64,000 nucleotides of DNA from Candidatus Poribacteria bacterium (GTDB lineage Bacteria; Poribacteria; WGA-4E; WGA-3G). The position numbers were made by a program, and so were the translations under genes. The notes below the pieces were generated by a model. It saw only the letters and a program-made list of their open reading frames with translations, was not told the DNA's origin and did not search any database. The stretch spans positions 1 through 64,000 of the forward strand of contig JAPPIG010000043.1 of assembly GCA_028820635.1 (NCBI GenBank). The letters are read 5' to 3'. This document shows positions 54,536-63,746 of the stretch, one piece after another. Numbering within the stretch: the first letter of the stretch is position 1; every line of letters begins with the position of its first letter.

Positions 54536-55513
54536 ATGAATGTAGTACCAAAAGAATTTATTCGCGTTATGCCAGATGTAATGCGGGGCTTCATTGGTGA
54601 AGCCTTCCAGAAAGCAGGGGCCTCAGAGGAGGACGCTGCGCATATTGCTAACTTGCTTGTTCTTACTGATCTGCGCGGTGTGTTCAGTCATGGCACGCGC
54701 CAAACACCCGGATATGTGGGGATGATGCTTGATGGCAAAGTAAATCCACGTCCAAACGTCGAATGTATTGATGAATCCCCGACGACAGCGGTCTATGACG
54801 GAGATGGCGGTATGGGACATTTTGCCTCATATCATGCAGCAGAGGCAGCAGTCAAAAAAGCTAAAGAGATGGGACTTGGTGCCGCAACGAGTCGAAATCA
54901 CTTCCACTTTGGGAGTGCTGGTAAGTATTCGCGGCTCGCGCTTGAAGTTGATTGTGCGGGATTTGCAGTCTCCTGCCACCGTTTTCGACACGGCACTGGA
55001 GGTAATATCGCCACTGCAACTGCTGCATCACCAATGAGTTTCGCAATTCCGGCGGGTGAACAGCCACCCATTGTCGTTGATATGGCAATCGGTATTGATG
55101 CTAAACTGCCGTTCGAACAAGCATTTGAACAGAGTCCCGCTGCGTACTTCAAAATGTTAGGTTTGAGTCATGTTAGCCATGCACTCGGCGGCATGGTGGC
55201 AGGTATTTGGTTATTTGATAAACCGGCAGATCCCCCAACAATCTGGGAAGGTGCTAATCAAGGCGGATTCATTGCAGCGTTTGACATTTCCCGGTTCCGT
55301 CCTATTGACGAGTACAAAGCGGAGATTGACCGACATATTCACGATGCACGACAGATGCAACCGGCACCGGGTTATGATCGATCAGATCTGCCCGGCGGCT
55401 TAGAATGGGAACGCGAACAGGAATGGGCTGAAATCGGCATCCCGGTTGGCGAAGCACATCAAGAACAGTTGAAAGGGGTTGCTGAACGCGTCGGCATTCC
55501 TCATCCATTCTAA
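54536..55513 (+). CDS. Ldh/malate-L-lactate dehydrogenase family oxidoreductase
   Basis: The 325-residue protein belongs to the type 2 malate/lactate (Ldh2/ComC) NAD(P)-dependent family: LLVLTDLRGVFSHGTRQTPGYV with catalytic His, KVNPRPNVE, and HFGSAGKYSRLAL. Members reduce 2-oxo acids or related compounds. The C-terminal part shows some extra loops. It follows the MDR gene with a separate leader. Substrate is not evident. Confidence 0.87.
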   Translation: MNVVPKEFIRVMPDVMRGFIGEAFQKAGASEEDAAHIANLLVLTDLRGVFSHGTRQTPGYVGMMLDGKVNPRPNVECIDESPTTAVYDGDGGMGHFASYHAAEAAVKKAKEMGLGAATSRNHFHFGSAGKYSRLALEVDCAGFAVSCHRFRHGTGGNIATATAASPMSFAIPAGEQPPIVVDMAIGIDAKLPFEQAFEQSPAAYFKMLGLSHVSHALGGMVAGIWLFDKPADPPTIWEGANQGGFIAAFDISRFRPIDEYKAEIDRHIHDARQMQPAPGYDRSDLPGGLEWEREQEWAEIGIPVGEAHQEQLKGVAERVGIPHPF

Positions 55514-55615
55514 ATGTTGATTTCAATATCATCATTAGCGAGAATGTGCCTCAAAATCGACCTATACCTTATTGTGGAATGGGACCACAAGAGAGTAATT
55601 TGGTGAAGGGAAGTT

Positions 55616-56560
55616 ATGACTGTTGAAATCGTGTTAGTTTTAATGGGTCTTGCATCATCTCAAATTTTTGGCGATAACGTAATAGAACAAATTGAAGTAA
55701 CGCCAAGAATACAAATCGCAGAGATACCGAGCGAATTTTCTGCTTTTAGACAAGTGGGCTGTGACAAATATGTCAATGTTTTCGGCATTCACATCTTCGC
55801 AAGCCCAACGACACCTGAAGATAAACTCTCTCACGCCGCAGGAGTATTGGCACAATATCTTGATAACGACGAAGATGGCGTTCCTAACAACATGCTGGTC
55901 CTCAGTCACTTGGTGAGTCGAAACGTCTTCATCATCATGCCCGGAACAGAGGCAGAGATGGAGAAGTTGGAAATGGAACGCGTAGAAGAGGCAGGTTATC
56001 ACTTTGGTCAAGACCTGTATGGTGAAGAAACTAAACCGGATTTTCTCGTTGATGGCAAAATCAACGCACCTGATGGCGATTACTATGACGGCGCATTAGA
56101 GGAAATTCTGCATCCTATAACACAACATGGTTATGCCAACGCTTACCCTGAGGTGTTCGGGGAGGAACGGGGGTCCACCTTAGCGAAGTGCATGGATGCC
56201 GCCCGTGGTGGATATTTTGAGCAAGTGCCAAAAGGTGGACCCAAGAGCGGGTATCCGGCAGAAGCTTGGTATCACTATACGGATGAAACCTGTGACTATG
56301 GCTGCATGGTTACGGAATATATCTATTGGGCTTTGACATCAATATTGGGAACACAAGACTTTCCAGGGCGACACGAAGCACTCAAGGTCGAATGGGAATT
56401 GAATACCAGAGAACGGGTTAGAACTGGGGATGCTGCAGTATATGAACTTCTGACAGACCCTCAGTACAGGTTTCCGACCAAAGCACCAGATGGAAACTAC
56501 AAGCCATCGGCATTTCCCGAGACAGCTGTTCCTATAATCTCTATTACAGATGAAGATTAA
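55616..56560 (+). CDS. Hypothetical protein with EF-hand-like calcium loop
   Basis: The 314-residue protein begins with a short hydrophobic stretch (VEIVLVLMGLASSQIFG) that may be a signal peptide. A DNDEDGVPN segment near residue 83 resembles an EF-hand or thrombospondin type 3 calcium loop. A possible metal-binding EEILHPITQHG lies in the middle, and the Cys-containing CDYGC motif follows. It is probably secreted and may be a metal-dependent enzyme, but I recognise no family. Shine-Dalgarno GAAGGGAAG supports the start. Confidence 0.6.
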   Translation: MTVEIVLVLMGLASSQIFGDNVIEQIEVTPRIQIAEIPSEFSAFRQVGCDKYVNVFGIHIFASPTTPEDKLSHAAGVLAQYLDNDEDGVPNNMLVLSHLVSRNVFIIMPGTEAEMEKLEMERVEEAGYHFGQDLYGEETKPDFLVDGKINAPDGDYYDGALEEILHPITQHGYANAYPEVFGEERGSTLAKCMDAARGGYFEQVPKGGPKSGYPAEAWYHYTDETCDYGCMVTEYIYWALTSILGTQDFPGRHEALKVEWELNTRERVRTGDAAVYELLTDPQYRFPTKAPDGNYKPSAFPETAVPIISITDED

Positions 56561-56636
56561 TAGGGATAGTAATGCTTTGCGAAATAATAGATCGCAGCGT
56601 TGCAGTTGAAAATGGAAACACGCAAGCAAGGACGCA

Positions 56637-57626
56637 TTATTGTAGTCCGGCTGCCCGCAGCACTGTTTCCTGTACCGTAAACTCGTGATCAAGTGAACGG
56701 TCAGGGGATTTCTCGCCCCGAATATCAGCGACAAACGCTCGAAGGCTTTCAACGTAACGCGGACGTGGTTCCACTGGCACTGTCTGCCAACCTTTAGCGT
56801 ACCCATCCCGTTCCTCATCAAGACACAATCGCAACGCCGGTGGTTCAAGCGGCTCAAGAATTGCGCTGCCGCGTGTTCCGTAGACTTCCAATCGCCTTGA
56901 TTTGCCAGAATCAATTTCCAATGCCGTTGACTCAAGAATTGCCAATGCTCTCGGATATTCAAATACAGCCGCTGTATTGTTCCGATACCACGGCACATCA
57001 TGTCCGTCGTGTCTTGAGAATGGAGTCACTCTTGTCGGTCTTCCTAACAAGGCAACGATAATATCGGTGAGATGGCAGGCGAGGATAAACATAATGCCTC
57101 CCGAATGTTCACCGAGCGAATCCCAGCGTTGCCAATGTGCATCATTTGAACGCCCTGATGAGATTCGTCCCCGAACAGAAAAAATATCACCAAGTTTGCC
57201 GGAGTTTGCCCAATCAAGGATAAACTGAAAGCCAGCATTGTATCGGAACATGTAACCGAGTTGAACGAGCAGCTTTTTGTCACGTGCTATATCCAAAACC
57301 TCCCGAAACGCATCCAGGTCATCACCAGCGGGTTTATCAAACCAAACATGCTTGTTGTGTTCAAGAATCTCTCTTGCAAAGGTGAGGTTCTGCGATACAC
57401 GTCCCTGCGCCGCAACCCCAACAATTGTTTCGTCCTCAAGTATTTCTTCCTTGGATGTAAACCAGTGAACGCCGTCATAGACCGAACTTTGACCAAGAGT
57501 CTCACGGACTTCTGGTGATGGCTCAAAGACACCAGCAAAGTCGATCTCGTCACTTTCTTTCATCACGCGAGCTTTTCCCCCAGCGTGGTCGTGGGAAATA
57601 CCGTATTGTGCAAGTCGTATTTTCAC
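56637..57626 (-). CDS. Gfo/Idh/MocA family oxidoreductase
   Basis: The 329-residue protein has an NAD(P)-binding N-terminal half (KIRLAQYGISHDHAGGKARV, VGVAAQGRVSQNL, HVWFDKPAG with the EKP-like motif as DKP) and a C-terminal alpha/beta substrate domain. I place the start at the GTG at 57626, which has AAGGAG 8 bp upstream; the frame is open to 57686. Members oxidise sugars, inositols or amino sugars; the substrate is unknown. Confidence 0.87.
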   Translation of the reverse strand: MKIRLAQYGISHDHAGGKARVMKESDEIDFAGVFEPSPEVRETLGQSSVYDGVHWFTSKEEILEDETIVGVAAQGRVSQNLTFAREILEHNKHVWFDKPAGDDLDAFREVLDIARDKKLLVQLGYMFRYNAGFQFILDWANSGKLGDIFSVRGRISSGRSNDAHWQRWDSLGEHSGGIMFILACHLTDIIVALLGRPTRVTPFSRHDGHDVPWYRNNTAAVFEYPRALAILESTALEIDSGKSRRLEVYGTRGSAILEPLEPPALRLCLDEERDGYAKGWQTVPVEPRPRYVESLRAFVADIRGEKSPDRSLDHEFTVQETVLRAAGLQ

Positions 57627-57814
57627 GTCTTTTCTCCTTAGTATGGTTACCAAAACATAGGGTAAGTTCTGACATGATTTTATCATATAATCAACATTGA
57701 CTCATGCAAAAAGTGAATGCGAATTTTGGCTACTTGTGCTAAACTTTAGAGTATGGATTCCCGAGTGTTATCTTGTATTTTCGTTTCAAGGCGATTCTAT
57801 TAAAAACTGAACCG

Positions 57815-58087
57815 ATGCAACTTCAATTCTATACGAAACCGGACTGCCCGCTCTGTGACGAAGCAAAGATCGTGCTGCAGAGCATCGGAGCGAAGACATC
57901 ATTTGTTACAATAGAAGAAATTGACATTACAAAAAATTTGGGGTTATTCACAAAATATAAGCATCTGATTCCTGTACTTGAATTAGATGGTCAACAACTT
58001 TTTGTGCATCGTGCTACCTATTGGAAGTTAATATGGCAGCTGCGGTGGCATCGGTTTCGGAAATTCTTGGCAAAGTTTGCAAGCTAA
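57815..58087 (+). CDS. Glutaredoxin-like (DUF836-type) thiol protein
   Basis: The 90-residue protein has the glutaredoxin-like start QLQFYTKPDCPLCDEAK with a CPLC site and the cis-Pro segment YKHLIPVLELDGQ. It resembles the glutaredoxin-family DUF836 group. The frame is open upstream to a TTG at 57773 but the ATG at 57815 matches family length. Its end lies 32 bp before the gamma-glutamyltransferase start, so the two may be co-expressed in glutathione-related metabolism (inference). Confidence 0.85.
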   Translation: MQLQFYTKPDCPLCDEAKIVLQSIGAKTSFVTIEEIDITKNLGLFTKYKHLIPVLELDGQQLFVHRATYWKLIWQLRWHRFRKFLAKFAS

Positions 58088-58119
58088 AACTTGCAATAAA
58101 AAATAACGAGGAGGTAAGC

Positions 58120-59739
58120 ATGGCTTTTCCATCACACGGCACAACACATCGATCCACAGTAACGGGGACACGCGGAATGGTGACAAGTGCACATCCGCTT
58201 GCAAGTCTTGCAGGCGCACGCATGCTGCTCGCTGGGGGCAACGCTTTTGATGCAGCGGTCGCAGTCGCGTCCACTCTCAACGTCGTTGAACCTTACATGT
58301 CAGGTATTGCTGGCAACGGGTATATGCTGCTCTATAGTGCGAAGGAAAAAGCGCACCGCGTGATAGATTACCTGGGAACTGCCCCTTACGCAGCGACGCT
58401 GGATGTCTATCCAACGCTTGAGAGTCAACAAGTTGGCATCCGTGCGGGGATGGTACCGGGTGGATGTGGTGGATGGCTGGCACTTTTAGACCGTTACGGA
58501 AGCATGGATCGCGCGGACATCTTTGCCCCGGCGATTGAATCCGCAGAGAATGGGTACGCTGTAACGGTCAAGAATGCGGAGTTTATTGCTGGCGCACGTC
58601 CCTATTTTTCAGATAGAGCTGAGGAGGTTATTGCCTCAAGAGGGAGAACACCGCGTCCCGGCGAACTTTTGGTACAGAAGGATCTCGCCCAAACGTTCCG
58701 TACGGTTGTGGAAGGCGGTGCAGAGGCGTTCTACCGCGGTGAGATTGCCGAAGAGATTGTCCGTTTTTCCGAGGAGACTGATGGACTAATTACCGAAAAA
58801 GATTTAGCTGACTTTGAGGTAGAGTGGCAGGATCCTATCTCTGTAACTTACAAAGATTATGAAGTTTATTGTCCACCCCCGCCGTGTTCAGGTTTTCAAT
58901 ATCTGGAGACACTAAATATTTTAGAAAACGATGCCCTCGGTGAACTCGGTCACAATACCCCGGAATACTTACATCTGCTGATTGAAGCGATTAAATTAGC
59001 GAGTGCAGATAGAGCCGAATATGCCCCGCGTCCAAACCCACCGATTGAAAAGTTGTTGTCTAAAGACTATGCACAGGCGCAACGCGAACGCATTGGCGAA
59101 CTGGCTGCAGTCAGTGGTGGTGAACGCTGGTCGAAGGACAAACTCCCTGGTGAGATTGTTGCTGATGACTGGACAACCGAATGTACAACGCACTTTGACA
59201 CCGCAGATGCAGAGGGTAACATCGTCGCTGTTACGCAAAGTCTTGGACAAGCTTTCGGCTCAGGCGTAATTCTCGGTTCAACGGGAATGTTCCTCAACAA
59301 CTTTATGAATTGGTTTGACAGGATTCCAGAGAGTCCGAATGCCGTTGGACCGCATAAACGGATAGAGATGTGCATGTCACCGTGCCAAGTTTGGAAGAAC
59401 GGAAATCCGTTTGCAGCGATTGGCACCCCCGGAAGCCACGGTATCCTTCAGACGACGTTACAGATGGTTTTGAACCTGATTGAACATGGCATGAACGTTC
59501 AAGCGGCGATTGAAGCACCACGCATCCGGTTGGTAAAACCCAGTACACATGTCAGTATGGAGGGACGTATTCCTGTTGCGGTACGCGCAGCGTTAGAAGC
59601 GCGCGGGCATGATGTAGAAGTGTTACCTGATTGGACAGCAACTGTGGGAGGCGGTCACGGTATCGCCTTTGATACTGAAGAAGGAAGTTTTATGGGCGGT
59701 GCTGATCCGCGGCGTGATGGATACGCGATAGGTGTGTGA
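58120..59739 (+). CDS. ggt: Gamma-glutamyltransferase
   Basis: The 539-residue Ntn-hydrolase cleaves gamma-glutamyl bonds, for example in glutathione. Motifs include GMVTSAHPLASLAGARMLLA, NAFDAAVAVASTLNVVEP and the autoprocessing/catalytic Thr region ECTTHFDTADAEGNIVAVTQ. There is no clear signal peptide. Start ATG at 58120 follows a strong GAGGAGG; the frame is open to 58021 but overlaps the glutaredoxin-like gene. Nudix gene follows closely. Confidence 0.9.
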   Translation: MAFPSHGTTHRSTVTGTRGMVTSAHPLASLAGARMLLAGGNAFDAAVAVASTLNVVEPYMSGIAGNGYMLLYSAKEKAHRVIDYLGTAPYAATLDVYPTLESQQVGIRAGMVPGGCGGWLALLDRYGSMDRADIFAPAIESAENGYAVTVKNAEFIAGARPYFSDRAEEVIASRGRTPRPGELLVQKDLAQTFRTVVEGGAEAFYRGEIAEEIVRFSEETDGLITEKDLADFEVEWQDPISVTYKDYEVYCPPPPCSGFQYLETLNILENDALGELGHNTPEYLHLLIEAIKLASADRAEYAPRPNPPIEKLLSKDYAQAQRERIGELAAVSGGERWSKDKLPGEIVADDWTTECTTHFDTADAEGNIVAVTQSLGQAFGSGVILGSTGMFLNNFMNWFDRIPESPNAVGPHKRIEMCMSPCQVWKNGNPFAAIGTPGSHGILQTTLQMVLNLIEHGMNVQAAIEAPRIRLVKPSTHVSMEGRIPVAVRAALEARGHDVEVLPDWTATVGGGHGIAFDTEEGSFMGGADPRRDGYAIGV

Positions 59740-59741
59740 AC

Positions 59742-60191
59742 ATGAATCATCCCAAACATATTGTTGCTGTCTCAGGATTGGTCCGTCATCCCGATGGAAA
59801 AATCTTGCTCATAAGAAGCCCGCGCCGTGGCTGGGAATTTCCGGGTGGTCAAGTCGAAGAAGGTGAAAACCTTATTGAAGCGTTGCAACGTGAAATTCAA
59901 GAGGAATCGGGAGTTACTGCATCAATTGGGTCGTTGGTTGGCATCTATTCAAACATCAAAACTCCTACTAAAGTGATGTTTGGTTTTTTAGGAGATTACG
60001 TCAGCGGAGAATTAACCACGAGTGAAGAGAGTATAGAAACCAAATGGGTTGGACGAAATTCGGTTTTGCAACATATCTCAAATCGGGTTATCTATGACCG
60101 AATCAAAGACATGCTCGATTTTTCGGGACGTGTGCTTTATCGCGTTTATACTACCAACCCATATCAGATTCATGAACAATATTTTCTATGA
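59742..60191 (+). CDS. Nudix hydrolase
   Basis: The 149-residue protein has a complete Nudix box, GGQVEEGENLIEALQREIQE followed by ESGV, which binds the metal for pyrophosphate cleavage. A GTG at 59736 overlapping the ggt stop is an alternative start. Immediate linkage to ggt suggests co-transcription. Substrate cannot be told. Confidence 0.9.
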   Translation: MNHPKHIVAVSGLVRHPDGKILLIRSPRRGWEFPGGQVEEGENLIEALQREIQEESGVTASIGSLVGIYSNIKTPTKVMFGFLGDYVSGELTTSEESIETKWVGRNSVLQHISNRVIYDRIKDMLDFSGRVLYRVYTTNPYQIHEQYFL

Positions 60192-60257
60192 AATCAATGT
60201 CGCAGTTACTGAAAATGTCTATTGTTAGATGTCTTAAACAAAACATAAGGAGAAAAT

Positions 60258-61307
60258 ATGAAAAGAATTCGTGTCTTAAATAATTTGATTCTAATAGGAC
60301 TGGGATTATTATTGATTTGTGGTTGTGAAAAAGTTCAGAAAGTAATGCCTACCGAACTACCAAGCGAAATGGATGCAGCATCAATCCGTGTTACAATGAT
60401 ATATCCAAGCGATTGTGTCGGTCCAGCGGCTTACTGCACTGCATTCCATATCGGTGTAAGAGCTGCTGAAGAAGAACTTGGGATTACACTAACTGAAGTA
60501 AACGGTGATGAAAACGATCCTGTAGTCACAGAAATGCTCATAAGAGACGCTGCACAGAATTCTGAACTCGTTTTGACAGCAGGTTATCAGATGGGAGATG
60601 TGCTTGCTCGCGTCGCGCCAGAATTTCCCGATGTCAAATTTGCAATTTTTGATGTCGTGCTTGATATTCCAAATGTGGCTTCTGTGAATTATAAATCTAA
60701 CGAAGGATCGTTTTTGGTCGGAGCGATTGCAGCCTTAAAATCGGAAAGCGGTAAAATCGGTTATATTGGTGGAGTGGATGTTCCGTTGTTACGTGAATTT
60801 GAAGCTGGTTACGTCGCTGGAATTCAAGCTATAAATCCCGACGCAGAAATCTCCATAGAATACATCAGTGAAGATGTAAGCGGTTTTGGACAACCGGAGA
60901 GGGCAAAAGAATTGGCGTTAGCACAATATGAAAGTGGAGTAGATGTGATTTACGTCGCTGCTGGTGGATCAGGTCAAGGGGTACTTGAAGCTGCGCAAGA
61001 GCAGCAAAAGTTCATCATTTGGGTTGATTCTAACGGCAATCATCTCGCCCCAGGTATTGTCTTGACAAGTATGACAAAAGAGATCCCAGCTTCCGTACTG
61101 AGAATCATCCAAGAAACCGTTGAAGGTAATTTTACGGCAGGCATCCGATACTTTGGTATAGCGGATGGCGGTGTCAATTACGCTGTTGATGAACACAATC
61201 AACCGCTGCTTTCGGATGAGGACATAGCAACTGTTGAAGCGTTGAAAGCAAAAATAATCGCTGGTGAAATTATTGTGCCAAATACTGTTTCTCTACCACG
61301 CGAATAG
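60258..61307 (+). CDS. BMP-family (PnrA-like) substrate-binding lipoprotein
   Basis: The 349-residue protein has a lipoprotein signal with lipobox LLICGC (Cys at about 23). It is a basic-membrane-protein family binding protein: VTMIYPSDCVG, ELVLTAGYQMGDVLARVAPEFP, VKFAIFDVV, and AAGGSGQGVLEAAQEQ. Family members bind nucleosides for ABC import. No permease or ATPase gene follows, so it is an orphan in this window. Good Shine-Dalgarno (AAGGAG). Confidence 0.9.
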   Translation: MKRIRVLNNLILIGLGLLLICGCEKVQKVMPTELPSEMDAASIRVTMIYPSDCVGPAAYCTAFHIGVRAAEEELGITLTEVNGDENDPVVTEMLIRDAAQNSELVLTAGYQMGDVLARVAPEFPDVKFAIFDVVLDIPNVASVNYKSNEGSFLVGAIAALKSESGKIGYIGGVDVPLLREFEAGYVAGIQAINPDAEISIEYISEDVSGFGQPERAKELALAQYESGVDVIYVAAGGSGQGVLEAAQEQQKFIIWVDSNGNHLAPGIVLTSMTKEIPASVLRIIQETVEGNFTAGIRYFGIADGGVNYAVDEHNQPLLSDEDIATVEALKAKIIAGEIIVPNTVSLPRE

Positions 61308-61346
61308 AGTCGGTAAAATCAACGATTTGTATTATCTTGAGAGATC

Positions 61347-62237
61347 CTACTTGCGGCGAGAAAGATACGCTGACAAAGCGTGGTCAAACGGGGTAGTAGT
61401 ATCCATCTGTACGTAATCAATCTGACTCGCACCACATCCACGACGGTAATTCTGAATAAACTGATTCAGATTTTCAAGGTATGCTGTCTTAAGTGAGTCT
61501 GCTTGTGTTGAAAGCGTTTGTCCTGTCTCCATGTCGCGAAAAATGACAGAACCGTTATATGGGAAGGTGAGTTCAGCATTATCAAGAAGGTGAAAGACAA
61601 TCACCTCATGTTTCTGATGACGGAGATGTTTGAGTGCTGAGATGACATTTGAGGGTTCATCAAGCAGGTCAGAGATAACAATAACCAACCCACGCCTGAC
61701 AATCCGTTTGGCGAGTTCGTGAAAGAGACCACTTAATTCAGTTTCCTGTCCAGGCGTAGCATTTTCAAGCGCGGACATAATCGCTCGCAGATGTGTTGCA
61801 GCACCTCTCGGTGGAATGTATTCCGTAATGTCCGTATCAAAAAGTGCCAATCCCACAGAGTCACGCTGCTTCAGCATGAGATATGTAAGCGTCGCAGCGA
61901 GATAACACCCATATTCAAACTTTGTCAAAGTATCATCTCTATGCTTGTAGTTCATTGATGCGCTGGTATCAAGCAGGATATATGCACGCAGATTCGTCTC
62001 CTCTTCAAACTTTTTGACATAATATCGGTCAGATTTTCCATAGACCTTCCAATCAATATATCGGATTTCATCACCGGGCATATATTGTCTGTGTTCAGCG
62101 AACTCAACGCTGAAACCTTGATAAGGGCTTTTGTGTAATCCGGTAACGAACCCTTCAACTACAAGTCGGGCGACAAGTTCCATACCTCCGATACGAGAAA
62201 GTGCGACTGGGTCAAGATATCTGTGCGATGTTTGCAT
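61347..62237 (-). CDS. DUF58 (VWA-like) protein
   Basis: The 296-residue protein matches DUF58: GLHKSPYQGFSVEFAEHRQY, GDEIRYIDWKVYGKSDRYYV, and a VWA-like domain with a DTSASM metal-site motif. Such proteins usually travel with a MoxR ATPase and are involved in protein maturation; no MoxR gene is in the window (it may lie elsewhere). The start is ATG at 62237, without a strong Shine-Dalgarno. Confidence 0.92.
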   Translation of the reverse strand: MQTSHRYLDPVALSRIGGMELVARLVVEGFVTGLHKSPYQGFSVEFAEHRQYMPGDEIRYIDWKVYGKSDRYYVKKFEEETNLRAYILLDTSASMNYKHRDDTLTKFEYGCYLAATLTYLMLKQRDSVGLALFDTDITEYIPPRGAATHLRAIMSALENATPGQETELSGLFHELAKRIVRRGLVIVISDLLDEPSNVISALKHLRHQKHEVIVFHLLDNAELTFPYNGSVIFRDMETGQTLSTQADSLKTAYLENLNQFIQNYRRGCGASQIDYVQMDTTTPFDHALSAYLSRRK

Positions 62238-62288
62238 GTTGTTTCTTCTCTTTCGCCATTTGAATAAAAATAGTTATTAAATCGGTGA

Positions 62289-62471
62289 TTAATTCTTTGT
62301 TTGTCTAACAAATTCTCTAAAAGTGTTTTCAATTTTGGATATGCTTTCGTCAATGTTTTTGAACGTTTGAGTTATCTCCGTTAATTGACGATCTACCTTA
62401 CGGATTTCGGAAACGATCCCAGCAAGTCCACAAAAAACAGCACCAAGCAATAAAATAATGAACAATTCCAT
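62289..62471 (-). CDS. Small membrane-anchored coiled-coil protein
   Basis: The 60-residue ORF has a membrane helix (LFIILLLGAVFCGLAGIV) and a heptad-like helix (VDRQLTEITQTFKNIDESIS). Its ATG directly follows the stop codon of the SPFH gene (TAGATG), and GAGGTGATT in that gene acts as ribosome site, so the two are translationally coupled. No function is recognised. Confidence 0.65.
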   Translation of the reverse strand: MELFIILLLGAVFCGLAGIVSEIRKVDRQLTEITQTFKNIDESISKIENTFREFVRQTKN

Positions 62472-63143
62472 CTAATCACCTCTTAAATCATCAGGATTCT
62501 GGTTAACCTTGTTAATATGAATATATTCAAGGATTATACCATACTGCGATTTCAAATTGTCATTGCAAGTGTCATGCACTTTATCTATAAACTTTTGCCG
62601 TCTCTGAGTAATGTCAGTCGTGTCACACTCAGCAACAACACTTCTTAGGATAGTTTCTAATTTCGGCTCAAAAAACATTTGCATAGTTTCAGAGGTAATT
62701 TGGTTATCGTCAAAAAATTGCGCTGCCTTATTTATATCGTCTTCATCAGGAAAAATTCTAAGATAGAAAGAAACATCAACATCACAGCGTCTGAAATCAT
62801 GGGTAAGAACGCCTTCTCCAATAATGTCAATTCGGATCGTATTAAGAGGAATCTCTCTAACCGTATCAATAACGGTATTAACCCAAAGACCACCAGCAAA
62901 TGCAATGTTGTTTTTGGATTTATTCGTTATAAAGAGTGCAGTATTTGGTTTAGGTATTTGGTATCGAACTGTTACACCTATGAACATCACAGGAATTAAC
63001 GAAAGAACTAAGCCTATCGCCACAGTCCACAGGAGGATTCTATTCTCGATAAGCAGTGGGATCTGAGAAAAAACTGTGTATCCAATGTAACCAGTAACAA
63101 ATGAGTAGGCAATTATGAGTAAAACGACAATCGCAAGTCGCAT
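62472..63143 (-). CDS. SPFH/Band 7-like membrane protein, short
   Basis: The 223-residue protein has two N-terminal membrane helices (IVVLLIIAYSFVTGYIGYTV and VAIGLVLSLIPVMFIGV) and then an SPFH-like domain (FAGGLWVNTVIDTVREIPLN, DFRRCDVDVSFYLRIFP, LKSQYGIILEYIHINKV). It lacks the long C-terminal coiled coil of flotillins, which may be supplied by the coupled 60-residue protein. It may organise a membrane microdomain. Confidence 0.78.
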   Translation of the reverse strand: MRLAIVVLLIIAYSFVTGYIGYTVFSQIPLLIENRILLWTVAIGLVLSLIPVMFIGVTVRYQIPKPNTALFITNKSKNNIAFAGGLWVNTVIDTVREIPLNTIRIDIIGEGVLTHDFRRCDVDVSFYLRIFPDEDDINKAAQFFDDNQITSETMQMFFEPKLETILRSVVAECDTTDITQRRQKFIDKVHDTCNDNLKSQYGIILEYIHINKVNQNPDDLRGD

Positions 63144-63159
63144 TGGTTTTCCTAAGCGT

Positions 63160-63453
63160 TCAGGGTACAGATGTTGTCTGGTATTCCTTCGTTATCTTTG
63201 AATTGCATTCACGATTCTCATGAACAATATCGTCTATGAAGTATAACCTTTCGTCCTCCGACATTGTGTCCCAATCCAAACCACGTGAGGCACATACCTT
63301 TCTTACCTTTGATTCAGCATATTTCATTCTTTCCTCACGCTCAGCTGGGGTCTCCTTTGCAAGCGCGCGAACGACCGATAATTTTTCCTCAGATGGCATT
63401 TGCTGAATTAAATCAATAATCTGTTCAGTTGTTAATTCAATCGTCAAATTCAT
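63160..63453 (-). CDS. Small antitoxin-like protein
   Basis: The 97-residue protein starts at the ATG at 63453 after TTTGGAGGTGATT; the frame is open to 63474. It begins NLTIELTTEQIIDLIQQMPS, then contains GLDWDTMSEDERLYFIDDIV. This layout resembles short antitoxin-like proteins found upstream of PIN-domain toxins, but no toxin follows; the next gene on the strand is the SPFH gene, 16 bp away. The role is uncertain. Confidence 0.6.
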   Translation of the reverse strand: MNLTIELTTEQIIDLIQQMPSEEKLSVVRALAKETPAEREERMKYAESKVRKVCASRGLDWDTMSEDERLYFIDDIVHENRECNSKITKEYQTTSVP

Positions 63454-63746
63454 GCTAATCACCTCCAAAATCATATCTCACAATTATAACAGAAACCTAC
63501 CTCAATATCAACCGAAATGTAAGTGATGTAGAAAGCAGTATTTTCAAAGAAAACCCATCATGAATTTCAATTTTGCAGCTAAAAATGATGCAACGATTAG
63601 CATATTATTTCGTTTTATATTTCGTTGGAAACAGATTAAAACCCGCATGTATTTTTCTGCATACACTACTACCTTAGCCCATTTCCATGGGCATGTAATT
63701 TTCACAATATTGCGGATATAAAAATTATAAGTAAGGACAAATTACG

